Shown here: positions 22,530 through 32,839 of the stretch, in pieces
Layout: each line of letters starts with the position of its first letter
Numbering within the stretch: position 1 is the stretch's first letter
From: Bufo bufo
Taxonomy: Eukaryota > Chordata > Amphibia > Anura > Bufonidae
Reading direction: 5' to 3'
Assembly (NCBI RefSeq): GCF_905171765.1
Contig: NC_053390.1
Coordinates: forward strand, 135,424,820 to 135,488,819
DNA: 64,000 nt
Position numbers and translations under genes: made by a program
Notes under the pieces: generated by a model
What the model was told of the DNA's origin: nothing
Database searches by the model: none
What the model saw: only the letters and a program-made list of their open reading frames with translations

Positions 22530-23015
22530 AATATTTGGCAGTAATAGAATGCAGTCTGTTTGCCAAAGGGCTGGAGAGCAATACAAAGTGTATGTTAAGC
22601 ATGGTGGAGGTCCATGCAAGCTTGGAGCTGCATATCAGAAAATAGTATTTGGTCAGGTCAGGATTAATGGTGTCCTCAATGTTGAGCAATACAGGCAGAT
22701 AATTATCCATCATGCAATTCCATCAAGGAGGATTCTTATTGGCCCCAAATTTATTCTGGACAACAACTCCAGACATACAGCCAATGTCATTAAGAACTTC
22801 AGCATAAAGAAATAATAAAATGGCCCCACAGAGCCCTAATCTCTACATTATCTGTCTGTATGGCATTACATGAAGAGACAGAAGGATTTGAGCAGGCCTG
22901 CTCCCACAGATGATCTGTGGTTCGTTGCTTGGAACAACCTCCCTGCAGAATTCTTCCAAAAACTGTGTACAAGTACCTAGAAGAACTGATTTAAAGCTGT
23001 TCAACCCCTTGAAGA
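22530..23015 (+). pseudogene. Decayed Tc1-like transposase fragment
   Basis: KHGGG, then GVLNVEQYRQIIIHHAIPS and LIGPKFILDNNSRHTANVIKNF, matching the region of the second catalytic Asp in a Tc1 family distinct from Tc1-A and Tc1-C. After stops it reads WHYMKRQKDLSRPAPTDDLW and WNNLPAEFFQKLC, the C-terminal part. No terminal repeats seen. Dead. Confidence 0.75.
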
Positions 23016-23719
23016 CTGGGTGATTTTCAGGTTTTTTTTGTTTTCATTTTTTACTCCCAGCCTTCTCGGAGCCATAACTTTTTTATTTTTTCATTCACGT
23101 AGCCGTACATTTTAATAGTACCATTTATGGTTGCATACAATGTAGTGGGAAGTAGGAAGAAATTCCAAATAAGGTGGAATTATAAAACAATAAAGAATAT
23201 TGATGACCTATGCTCAGGATTGGCTATCAATATCTGATTAGTGGGGTCTGACTCCAAGCCCTGCCACTGATCAGCTGTTTGAAGACACCTCCTCAGAGAA
23301 TATAAAGCCCAGTCACGTACAGTATATTGTATAACGGCTGTGCTGACAGACACACGATCTGTTGCTCAGCATACTGAACAGGTAAGGCTGAGTTAAGGCT
23401 GCATTACACCTGACTATTTTTCAGCAGATGATCATTAACGAGCGTTTGAATGAACGCTCATTAGCGATTATCTTGCAGTGTTGTGTAATAATGGGTAAAT
23501 GTGATTTTTAAGCATGCTGGGTTAAATGGGTAATGGCTAAATGGGTAAATGTGATTTTTTTAAGATAGTGCTGTCTAATTACGATCTGCAGCCCACAAAC
23601 CACTACACAGTAATGGGATGAGCAATGAGATCACTCCTCCCCATTCTGCGGAGAAGATCACTGCATGTTTTGGCAGCGGTATCCTCCACTAGCAGGCAAT
23701 TGCCAGGAGGGAACACTTC
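23016..23719. other. Non-coding, several short repeat pieces
   Basis: Starts with 'caaccccttgaagactgggtgattttcagg', resembling the edge of the same kind of repeat as at 32940. 23440-23470 holds the near palindrome 'acgagcgtttgaatgaacgctcat'. 'taaatgggtaaatgtgattttt' is duplicated near 23482 and 23538. No gene. Confidence 0.5.
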
Positions 23720-24299
23720 TAGTGTTTATCGAGCTCCAAAGTGCTCGGGTGCTCGGGCCAAACACCTCGGGATGCTCGGAAGATCTACCGAGCACCCAAG
23801 TTCAATGGAAGTCAATGGGAGAACCCGAGCATTAAACCAGGCACCCCCAGCTCTGAAGAGGGGAGGGTGTCTGGTTCATAGGAAAAGGTCAGAAATTGAT
23901 GGAAACACCACTGAAATGGTTTGGGAACAGCATGGGGAGGATGTCTGGATGCATCTTGGGCTCCCAGGTCGCTGCTGGGAACGATGTTGTCCGAGTAGTA
24001 CGCCACTTTTACATACTGACAATAATACGCACAAAACCGAAAATAAAATCGATTTAGAGGAGAAATTGTTAGGAAACATTCTTTGTTGCATATTTATTCG
24101 TATATAACATGCAAGTGCTGCCAAAAATTACAAGGAAGAGGCACTCCGATACAACCTCTATATCACATAAAGGAGGGCCTCATTCACATTGTGGTACAAT
24201 TGTTCAGGTAGTGTGACTCCTACACTCATAAAGCCTATGCACTAAGTGAAAGGGCTGCCAAAAGGGACAAGGAATCAGCATTCCAATACACCCTTTGTT

Positions 24300-24670
24300 A
24301 CAAATAAAGGAGGGCATCATACACACCCTTTAAAAATTATGATTGATGGCCTGCTGGTGACCCTCAAAAACATTTGGAGCAAGGGCCTGCTGATCTGACC
24401 ATCTAAAACATTAGGGGCAAGGGCCTTCTGCTGAGCTGGCTCTCTAAAACATTAGGGGGGAAGGTCTGCTGCTGAGCTGACCAGCGAAAAAGTTATGGTT
24501 GAGGGCGTGCTGGTGAGCTGACCCTCTAAAAGGTTGTAGATGAGAGCCTACAGGTGAGCTTACCCTGTAAAAGATTGTAGGTGAGGGCCTGCAAGTGATC
24601 TGACCCTGTAAAAGATTGTAGGTGAGTGCCTGTAGGTGAGCTGACCCTTTAAAATATTATATGCGAGGGC
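24300..24670 (-). repeat. 40-bp minisatellite of hAT copy 2
   Basis: Repeats of 'gagggcctgctggtgagctgaccctctaaaa', the reverse complement of the 18330-18620 array, more diverged. Confidence 0.85.
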
Positions 24671-24799
24671 ATTACCGTATATGCGATAAATAAGCATGTT
24701 AATATGATGGAGAAGGAGGAGGAGAAAAGGAAGATTCAACCATATACCCTTTTTTGTGGTGGAAGGGGTGCATGGGAATACAGTGTATTCAGTACATTC

Positions 24800-27700
24800 T
24801 AAACAACACATTTAAAGTGCCTTTATGTTCATCAGCTTTTCTCTGAGTCGAGAAGTCCGGGTCAATCCAGGTCTTGTTCATTTTTATAAGAGTCAATATG
24901 TCAGCATTTTCAGTTGACAGGCGGATATGCTAATGGTATAATGCCACCAGCAGCACTAAATACCCGCTCAGACAAAACTCTGGTGGCAGAGCAGGCCAGC
25001 ACCTCCAAGGTGTAGAGCGCCAGTTCTTGCCACGTGTCCAGCTTGGACATCCAGTTGTTGTAAGGTACTGAAGGATCATTGAGGACGCTGACACGGTCTG
25101 CTATGTACTCCTTCACCATCTTCCAAAATGTTTCCCTCCTTGTGACAGTAGGCCGCGCATCTGGGTGAGGGTGCTGGGGGGTGTCATGAAACTGTCCCAG
25201 GCTTTGAAGAGTGTTGTCCTCTCTCTGTTGGAACTGCTGTGTGTTCCCCTTGTATCCCCTCCTCGGTTGCCGAAGGAACTACGGACTCTGCCGCCAGCGT
25301 TGTCGCTGACTTTCTGGTATTGCACCATTTTGCTCGTCCTCTCCACCAGAGAAATTATAGATGAGAAGTTCTCTTTGTAGCGGGGGTCGAGAAGGGTGAA
25401 CAACCAGTAATCCGTGTTGTCTAAAATGCATATAACCCGTGGGTCGCGGGAAAGGCAGCCTAACATGAAGTCAGCCATGTGAGCCAAAGTGCCATCAGGC
25501 AAGACTATGCTGTGGTCATCAGGAGGATGACTCTCAATCTCCTCCTCATCTTCTGTCCACCCACGCAGAACAGATGGAATTAAACTTTCAAGGGTACTAC
25601 CCTCTGTAGCGGAGGCAACCGTCTTCTGCTCCTCCTCCTCCTCATTATCATCCATTTCCACCTCTTCCACATGCAAAGCATCGTACTTAATTGTGAGCAG
25701 TGAGCTTTTGAGTAGACATAGAAGTGGGATGGTTACGCTGATAATAGCGTTATCGCTGCTCACCATTTGTGATGATTCCTCAAAGTTTCTTAAAACCTCT
25801 CCTCTCTTTTGAATAGCCGAAGCTGACTGGAAAGGTGACGACAATGTTGCAGCTGGTATTCCACTACTGCCATCTGCTGCTCACGAAGCCTAAGCCTGGC
25901 CAACATGTGGAACGTCGAGTTCCAGCGCATGCTCACGTCGCACAACAGCCGGTGAGCTGGCAATTTCAAGTGCTGCTGCAGCGTTGACAGACCGGCTGAA
26001 ACTGTTGATGACTTGCGGAAATGGTCACAAGCGGGACACCATCACCAGTAGCTCAGGGAAATTGGGGTAGGTTTTGAGAAACCGCTGAACTACTAAGTTT
26101 AAGATGTAGGCAAATCATGGGATATGTGTGAGCTTGCCGAGCTCCAAAGCCACCACCAAGTTACGGCCATTATCAGACACAACCATGCCTGGTTCTAGAT
26201 TGAGTGGCGAGAGCCACAGCTCAGTCTGGTCACTTATCCCCTGCCACAGCGGTGTGCTGTTTTTCCCCTAAGCATATCAGCCTCAGAAAGGTCTTTTGCC
26301 GCTTCCCCACTGCAGTGCTAAACTGCTTCCAGCTACCTACTGATGGCTGACTGGTGCTGCACGCGGATAATTTGGATGTGGAAGTGGAGGCGGAGAAGGA
26401 GAAGTGGGGGTTGGAGCCACTAATGTAGGTGCTGGCGGAAACCCTGATCGACGTAGGGCCCGCAATCCTTGGCGTAGGTAGCACCTGTACGACTCGCTCC
26501 CGGCCTCCACAACGTTCACTCAGTGTGCCATCAGGGAAATGTAGCGTCCCTGGCCGAATGCACTTGTCCATGTGGTTAAGTGGACCTTCCCAATAACTGC
26601 GTTGGTCAGGGCACGTGTGATGTTACGGGACACATGTTGGTGTAAGGCGGGCACGACACACCTTGAAAAATAGTGGCGGCTGGGATCTACGTAATGCGGG
26701 ACGGCCGCCAACAGCAGGCTGCGGAAGGCCTCAGTGTCCACAAGCCGAAATGGCAACATTTTTTGTGCCAGCAATTTGGAAAGCTGCACATTTAGTGCTA
26801 TGACCTGTGGATAGGTGGCTGGGTATTTGTGCTTGCGTTCAAAGGCCTGGGGGAAGGACATTGGGATGCAGAATTGGATGTGGTCGCTGATGGTGCTTGC
26901 GAAGGTCCAGGTAAAGGGCGGGAGGCATCTCTGCCTGCACCTTCGACAGGGGATTGGCCAGCACGGAACACAGGGGAAAAGGAGGCAGTGGTGTGACCCG
27001 CAGACACTGGTTGTGGACCCAATTATTACATTCGTCCCACTTATTATGGTGCTTGGATGCATTGTGGTGGTGAGGATGCTAGTGTTCACGCCCCTGCTCA
27101 TTTTGGTACGGCACAGGTTGCAAACTACTATTTTTTTGTCGTCCGCACTTTCCGCAAAAAAGCGCCATACTGCAGAACACCTACCCTTTGGCAAGGGAGA
27201 TTTCCGCAAGGGGGTGCTCTGTGGAACAGTTGCGGGCCTGTTTGGTGTCGCCCGCCTTCTCCCTTTTGCCACCCCACTGCCTCTTCCAGCTTGTTGCGGT
27301 GATGCAGATCCCTCCCCCACTGTACTGCTGTCCTTGCTCGGCTTTCCAACTTCCCAGGTTGGTCAGTGACTTCATCGTCCACCACCTCCTCTTCCACTTC
27401 CTCACTCTGCTCATCCTCCTGACTTGTTGACCTAACCACAAGTTCAGTGATTGACAACTGTGTCTCATCCTCTTCATCAACCTCTTGAGACACTAATTGA
27501 CATTGACTTATTGGCAATTGTGTCTCATCATCATCATCCACCTCATTAAACAGTAATTGCCGTTCCCCACTGTCATCTTCTTGTGACTGTGGATGCTTAA
27601 GAGTTTGGGAATCAGGGCACAAGATTTGTCCCTCTTCAAGCATGCTTGGCGAGAGGGCCAAATCAAGGAATAGTGCTGAAAAGAGCTCCTCAGAATACCC

Positions 27701-28141
27701 GCGTGTGGGATCACTTGTTTGCCCAGACTCTCCATGGTGGAAGGAAGGAGGATCAGGGTGAGGATTGGGTTGATCAGACTTTTGGCTACTGAGACTGGAC
27801 TGGGCGGAAGACCGGGTGGTGCTTAACTGACTGGAAGTATTATCTGCTGCAATCCAACCGACCACCTGGTCGCACTGGTGTGACTTCAAGAGTGGTGTCC
27901 TGCGCCGCCCTGCAAACTGGGACATGAAGTTAGGTATTGTGGATGATTGTTTTTCTTGTGCTCTGGCAGCAGGCACAGTTTCAACATGCCCAGGACCACG
28001 GCCTCTGTGTGCACCATCGTTATATATGCTTGAAAGTATGTCACACGTACATCGTAGGATTTGGAAACAAATTTTAAAAGGTATTTGGGATGTGGAAACG
28101 TCACACAGAAGATATCCCGCAGATAATGTCAATGCTGTCAC
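24800..28141 (-). pseudogene. hAT transposase with BED finger, copy 2 (pseudogene)
   Basis: The 27128-28141 frame (337 codons) gives the N-terminal region: Ser/Pro-rich, then a strongly acidic stretch (QEVDEEDETQLSI, EEVEEEVVDDEVTD). The next frame (26520-27320) starts the BED finger, CNLCRTKMSRGVNT, but loses its His pair to a frameshift, and later reads LVDTEAFRSLLLAA, HYVDPSRHYFSRC and NVIGK-type core sequence. 25113-25844 has FTLLDPRYKENFSS, the familiar hAT LLDPRYK motif, and SFMTP. 24910-25119 has VKEYIADRVSVLN and LEVLACSATRVLSERVFSAAGG, the C-terminal dimerisation domain. Frames are split by at least three shifts. Better preserved than copy 1 in its N-terminal half. Confidence 0.87.
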
Positions 28142-28740
28142 CAGCGGCTAAAAAAAAAGGACAGGGAATGTCACAGTTATTTGGGATGAGGAAACGTTAT
28201 CCAAGAGAGGTACCACCAGTAATGTCACTGTCCGCAGCTTCTACGGAAAAAGTACACTGTATGTCACAGATAAAAATTTTATGCGCACGCGTTACACTGT
28301 AGATGTGGCACTGGTAATATTACTGTCCGCAGCGGACACCGTCTACGGAAAAAGTACACTGGATGTCACAGATATTTTTTGGATGGCAACACTTTACACA
28401 GGAGATGTGGCGCAGATAATGTCACTGTCCGCAGCGGACACTGCCTACGAAAAAGTACACTGGATGTCACAGATATTTTTTGGATGCGCACACTTTACAC
28501 TGGAGATATGGTGCAGCTAATGTCACATTCCGCAGCAGACACCATCTACGGAAAAAGTGCACTGGATGTTACAGATATTTTTTGCATGCGCACACTTTAC
28601 ACAGGAGATGTGGTGCAGATAATGTCACTGTCCGCAGCGGACACTGTCTATGGAAAAAATACACTGGATGTCACAGATACTGTATTTTTTGGATGCGCAC
28701 ACTTTACACAGGAGATGTGGCACAGCTAATGTCGTTGTCT
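28080..28740 (-). repeat. 100-bp minisatellite of hAT copy 2
   Basis: Six to seven copies of a unit with 'ggatgcgcacactttacac', 'ggagatgtggcgcagataatgtcac' and 'gtccgcagcggacac'. Its reverse complement matches the 1-235 and 13294-13955 arrays. Confidence 0.9.
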
Positions 28741-29230
28741 GCAGCGACCTAGCTATTGCACACTATTTAGTGCAGGATTCGCTAAAAATAGATATTGCTG
28801 CCACACACAATAGTCCTTAAAAGGACTTTTGGGTCTGTAAAGTTTTAGATATTTAGCACGGTTTGCGCTAAAAATAGATATTGCTGCTGCCACACACAAT
28901 AGTCCTTAAAAGGACTTTTGGGTCTATAAATTTTTAGCAATTTACTGCAGGTTGCGTGAAAAATATATATTGCTGCTGCCACACACAATAATCAACAAAA
29001 GGACTTTTGGCTTTCTGAAAAGTTATTTCTGAAAAATATTTCTATATCACTCCCTACACTGTCTGTCCCTTCCTCAGCACAGCTCCCCCTGACTAAGACT
29101 GAGCTGAACACGCGTCATCGGGTGCTGACGCGTTACGGCCAGCAAATCACTGATACGTAGCACCCAAGAAACGTGCGGGAAAGTGACTTGAACATTGCGC
29201 TCGAGCACATGCAGTATTCAGCCGTAATTA
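28741..29230 (-). repeat. 75-100-bp repeats and 5' end of hAT copy 2
   Basis: Three copies of 'ttgctgctgccacacacaatagtccttaaaaggactttt' (28790-29010) with the internal palindrome 'aaaagtcctt..aaggactttt' as read across strands. 29118-29141 is the hairpin ACGCGTCA-tcgggtgc-TGACGCGT. Confidence 0.7.
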
Positions 29231-29281
29231 GCTGATGACAGAAAGATTCGTAACAGGGTTGTTGTTCCTGGAGGGATACAC

Positions 29282-29478
29282 CAAATGGAAAAGGATTTAG
29301 GAAAACTAGAGGAATGAGGAATGGTCAAAAATCTGGCAACTAAAATTTTATGTTGATAAGTGCAAGATAATGCACCTGGGGCGCAAAAACCCAAGAGCAG
29401 AATATAAAATCAGTGATACAGTCCTAACCTCAGTATCTGAGGAAAGGGATTTAGGGGTCATTATTTCAGAAGACTTAA
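29282..29478 (+). pseudogene. CR1/L2-like LINE fragment
   Basis: Reads WQLKFYVDKCKIMHLGRKNPR and EERDLGVIISEDLKD, the region after the RT active site in CR1/L2 RTs; it is homologous to 20130-20400 of the other LINE but diverged. It breaks off where the palindromic element starts. Confidence 0.8.
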
Positions 29479-31790
29479 AGGATAACTGTCGTACAGTAGG
29501 TGAACCCGATTTTGTGTCAATCTCGCTGTATTTCTCGGCGAGATTGAGCACATACGAGCCCCATCGCGGGAGCCAGCGCCGAGCTGGCTTGCCGCGATGG
29601 AGACAGAGCCGTCATAGAAGCGACGGGAGATCCGACTTGGATTCCCGCCAATTCTACACGTGTGCGGCGTTTGTTATGAATCCTGAGGGGGAAGTCCCCG
29701 CCGGATTTTAAATAAAAATCCGGCCTGGGTCCCGCCCTCAGGAGCATACCGGGCCCTTAGGTCTGTTATGGGTTGTAAGGAGAGCCCCCCCTACGCCGAA
29801 AAAAACGGCGTAGGGGGTCCCCCTACAATCCATACCAGACCCGTATCCAAAGCACGCTACCCGGCCAGCCAGGAAGGGAGTGGGGACGAGCGAGCGCCCC
29901 CCCCCTCCTGAGCCGTACCAGGCTGCATGCCCTCAACATGGGGGGTTGGGTGCTCTGGGGCAGGGGGCGCACTGCGGCCCCCCCACCTCAGAGCACCCTG
30001 TCCCCATGTTGATGAGGACAGGGCCCCTTCCCGACAACCCTGGCCGTTGGTTGTCGGGGTATGCGGGCGGGAGGCTTATCGGAATCTGGGAGCCCCCTTT
30101 AATAAGGGGGCCCCCAGATACCGGCCCCCCACCCTAAGTGAATAAGTATGGGGTACATCGTACCCCTACCCATTCACCTGCAAGAAAAGTGGTAAAAACA
30201 CAAATAAACCACACAGTGTATTAAAATATTTTATTTTTCTGCTCCGGAGGCCGCCCCCTGTCTTCTTTATTAGCTCTTTTACCAGGGGGGGGCTCTTCTT
30301 CTTCCGATATCCCGACGGGTCTTCTCCGCTATCCGGGGGGGTCTTCTCAACTCTCCGGGGTTCTCCTTCTGTCTTCTCCTTCTGTCTTGTTGTCTCCTTC
30401 TGTCTTCTGTCTCCGGGGTTCTCCTTCTGTCTTCTCCTTCTGTCTTGTTGTCTCCTTCTGTCTTCTGTCTCCGGGGTTCTCCTTCTGTCTTCTCCGCTAT
30501 CCGGGGGGGTCTTCTCAACTCTCCGGGGTTCTCCTTCTGTCTTCTCCTTCTGTCTTGTTGTCTCCTTCTGTCTTCTCCTTCTGTCTTGTTGTCTCCTTCT
30601 GTCTTCTGTCTCCGGGGTTCTCCTTCTGTTTTCGCCTCTCTCTGTTGTTGACTCGGCGCACCCCGGTTCTTCGTCTCGCGAGACTCGGCGCACCCCGATT
30701 CTTCGTCTCGCGAGACTCGGCGCACCCCGATTCTTCGTCTCGCGAGACGTCTCGCGAGACGAAGAACCGGGGTGCGCCGAGTCAACAACAGAGAGAGGCG
30801 AAAACAGAAGGAGAACCCCGGAGACAGAAGACAGAAGGAGACAACAAGACAGAAGGAGAAGACAGAAGGAGACAACAAGACAGAAGGAGAAGACAGAAGG
30901 AGAACCCCGGAGAGTTGAGAAGACCCCCCCAGATAGCGGAGAAGACCCGTCGGGATATCGGAAGAAGAAGAGCCCCCCCCCTGGTAAAAGAGCTAATAAA
31001 GAAGACAGGGGGCGGCCTCCGGAGCAGAAAAATAAAATATTTTAATACACTGTGTGGTTTATTTGTGTTTTTACCACTTTTCTTGCAGGTGAATGGGTAG
31101 GGGTACGATGTACCCCATACTCATTCACTTAGGGTGGGGGGCCGGTATCTGGGGGCCCCCTTATTAAAGGGGGCTCCCAGATTCCGATAAGCCTCCCGCC
31201 CGCATACCCCGACAACCAACGGCCAGGGTTGTCGGGAAGGGGCCCTGTCCTCATCAACATGGGGACAGGGTGCCCTGAGGTGGGGGGGCCGCAGTGCGCC
31301 CCCTGCCCCAGAGCACCCAACCCCCCATGTTGAGGGCATGCAGCCTGGTACGGCTCAGGAGGGGGGGGGGGCGCTCGCTCGTCCCCACTCCCTTCCTGGC
31401 TGGCCGGGTAGCGTGCTTTGGATACGGGTCTGGTATGGATTGTAGGGGGACCCCCTACGCCGTTTTTTTCGGCGTAGGGGGGGCTCTCCTTACAACCCAT
31501 AACAGACCTAAGGGCCCGGTATGCTCCTGAGGGCGGGACCCAGGCCGGATTTTTATTTAAAATCCGGCGGGGACTTCCCCCTCAGGATTCATAACAAACG
31601 CCGCACACGTGTAGAATTGGCGGGAATCCAAGTCGGATCTCCCGTCGCTTCTATGACGCGCTTGCTGGGATGTGCTGTCACTATCCCAGTGAGTGCGAGA
31701 TCTCGGCACCATGTTGCCGAGTATCAGCGCGACGCTGTCGTGCTAAAAACACAATGTCAGAAACACCTACTGTATATTTTTTTGGGATTG
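29479..31790. repeat. Long near-perfect palindrome (foldback-type element)
   Basis: Arms 29611-30748 and 30749-31657; the centre is GAC|GTC at 30748/30749 inside 'cgtctcgcgagacgtctcgcgagacg'. By eye the outer 700 bp of the arms match almost base for base, including the 'ggcgtagggggtcccc' block. The inner parts differ in copy number of two tandem repeats (a pyrimidine unit 'cttctccttctgtcttgttgtc' and a 31-bp unit 'gactcggcgcaccccgattc'). The outer flanks (29479-29610 and 31658-31790) are not inverted copies of each other. Left edge 'TTAAAGGATAACTGTC' would suit a TTAA target, but no partner is seen. No transposase frame; long ORFs here are repeat artefacts. Confidence 0.88.
30355..30740 (+). 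repeat. Pyrimidine-rich and 31-bp tandem repeats in the left palindrome arm
   Basis: 'ttctccttctgtcttctcc' and 'cttgttgtctccttctgtc' alternate, with two copies of 'gctatccgggggggtcttctcaactctccgg'-like blocks, followed by three copies of 'gactcggcgcaccccg(g/a)ttcttcgtctcgcga'. The right arm has fewer units. Confidence 0.88.
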
Positions 31791-31802
31791 TGGTGATTAA
31801 TA

Positions 31803-32837
31803 CAGTGTTTCCCCGAAAATAAGACATCCCCCGAAAATAAGACCTACCTCTAGTTTTGCCTATCGCTGTAATATAAGGCATCCCCCCGAAAATAAGGCCT
31901 CCCCGATAATAAAGCATCCCCCGAAAATAAGGCCTCCCCGATTATAAAGCATCGGCCGAACATACCATAATGCCTCCCCGATTATAAAGCATCCGCCGAA
32001 CATAATGACTCCCCGATTATAAAGCATCGGCCGGACATAATGCCTCCCCGATTATAAAGCAAGCCACCCCAGAATGTAAGGAGCTCACTGATTGGCCGCA
32101 GCCACCGCCAGGACAAGCTGCCGCCTTCTTCCGCCCGCTGCTCGCTCTGCCCTGATGGAGTCTCACAACTTGGCTGGCACAGACACACAGGGGACGGGGT
32201 GACAGGTAGGGGGGGGGGATATCTGATGGAAGGTGGGGGATGTCTGGTGAAGATGGGGGGAGACTAAAAATGGTAATTAAAATGATACAGGGTGATCAGA
32301 GGGGGGGAATCAAAATGACACAGGGTGATCAGTGTGGGGGGGGGATCATTTAAAATGACACAGGGTGTTCAGAGGGGGGAATCAAAATGACACAGGGTGA
32401 TCAGAGAAGGGAATCAAAATGACACAGGGGTATCAGGGTGGGGAGGGGGGATCATTTAAAATGACACAGGGGGATCAGAGGGGGGAATCAAAATGACACA
32501 GGAGGATCAGAAGGGGGTCCTAAAATGCTATAGTAATCCCCCCCTCTGATTCTCCTGTACCATTTTGATTACACCTTCTGATCCCCCTGTGTCATTTTAA
32601 GTGATCCCCCTCCCCACCCTGATACCCCTGTGTCATTTTGATTGCCTTCTCTGATCACCCTGTGCCATTTTAAGTGATCCCCCTCCCCACCCTGATTTCC
32701 TTTTTTTTTGTTCAACAATAAATGTGTACCGTATTTTTCTTCATGGAAAAATAAGACATCCCCTGAAAATAAGACCTAGCGAATCTTTGGGAGCAAAAAT
32801 TAATATAAGACACTGTCTTATTTTCGGGGAAACAGGG
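31803..32837. mobile_element. MITE with TA target duplication
   Basis: Flanked by TA (31801-31802, 32838-32839). Ends CAGTGTTTCCCCGAAAATAA and TTATTTTCGGGGAAACAGGG. Inside, 31820-32060 is a degenerate tandem array of 'cccccgaaaataaggcctccccgattataaagcat', and 32265-32715 a second minisatellite. No frame. Confidence 0.88.
32265..32715. repeat. Minisatellite that switches strand near 32520
   Basis: Left half: 'aatgacacagggtgatcagaggggggaatcaa' repeated. Right half (32530-32700): the reverse complement, 'ctgatccccctgtgtcattttaagtgatcccc'. The whole array could fold into a hairpin. Confidence 0.9.
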
Positions 32838-32839
32838 TA

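Larger units (their letters stand above)
23720..29230 (-). mobile_element. hAT transposon copy 2 (inverted relative to copy 1)
   Basis: 3' terminus TAGTGTTTATCGAGCTCC at 23720. Then, on the minus strand, the unique tail, the 40-bp minisatellite, the transposase, the 95-100-bp minisatellite and 5' sequence ending near 29230. No clean 5' terminus is seen, so that end is probably truncated. Copies 1 and 2 face each other tail to tail across 4.5 kb. Confidence 0.8.

Noticed and set aside
30166..31100. Long open frames of 175-237 codons on both strands (ETEDRRRQQDRRRRQ and SPSVFSFCLVVSFCLL types)
   Set aside because: They are translations of the short pyrimidine/purine tandem repeats in the palindrome arms; both strands and several frames are open at once, as expected for repeats and not for a gene.
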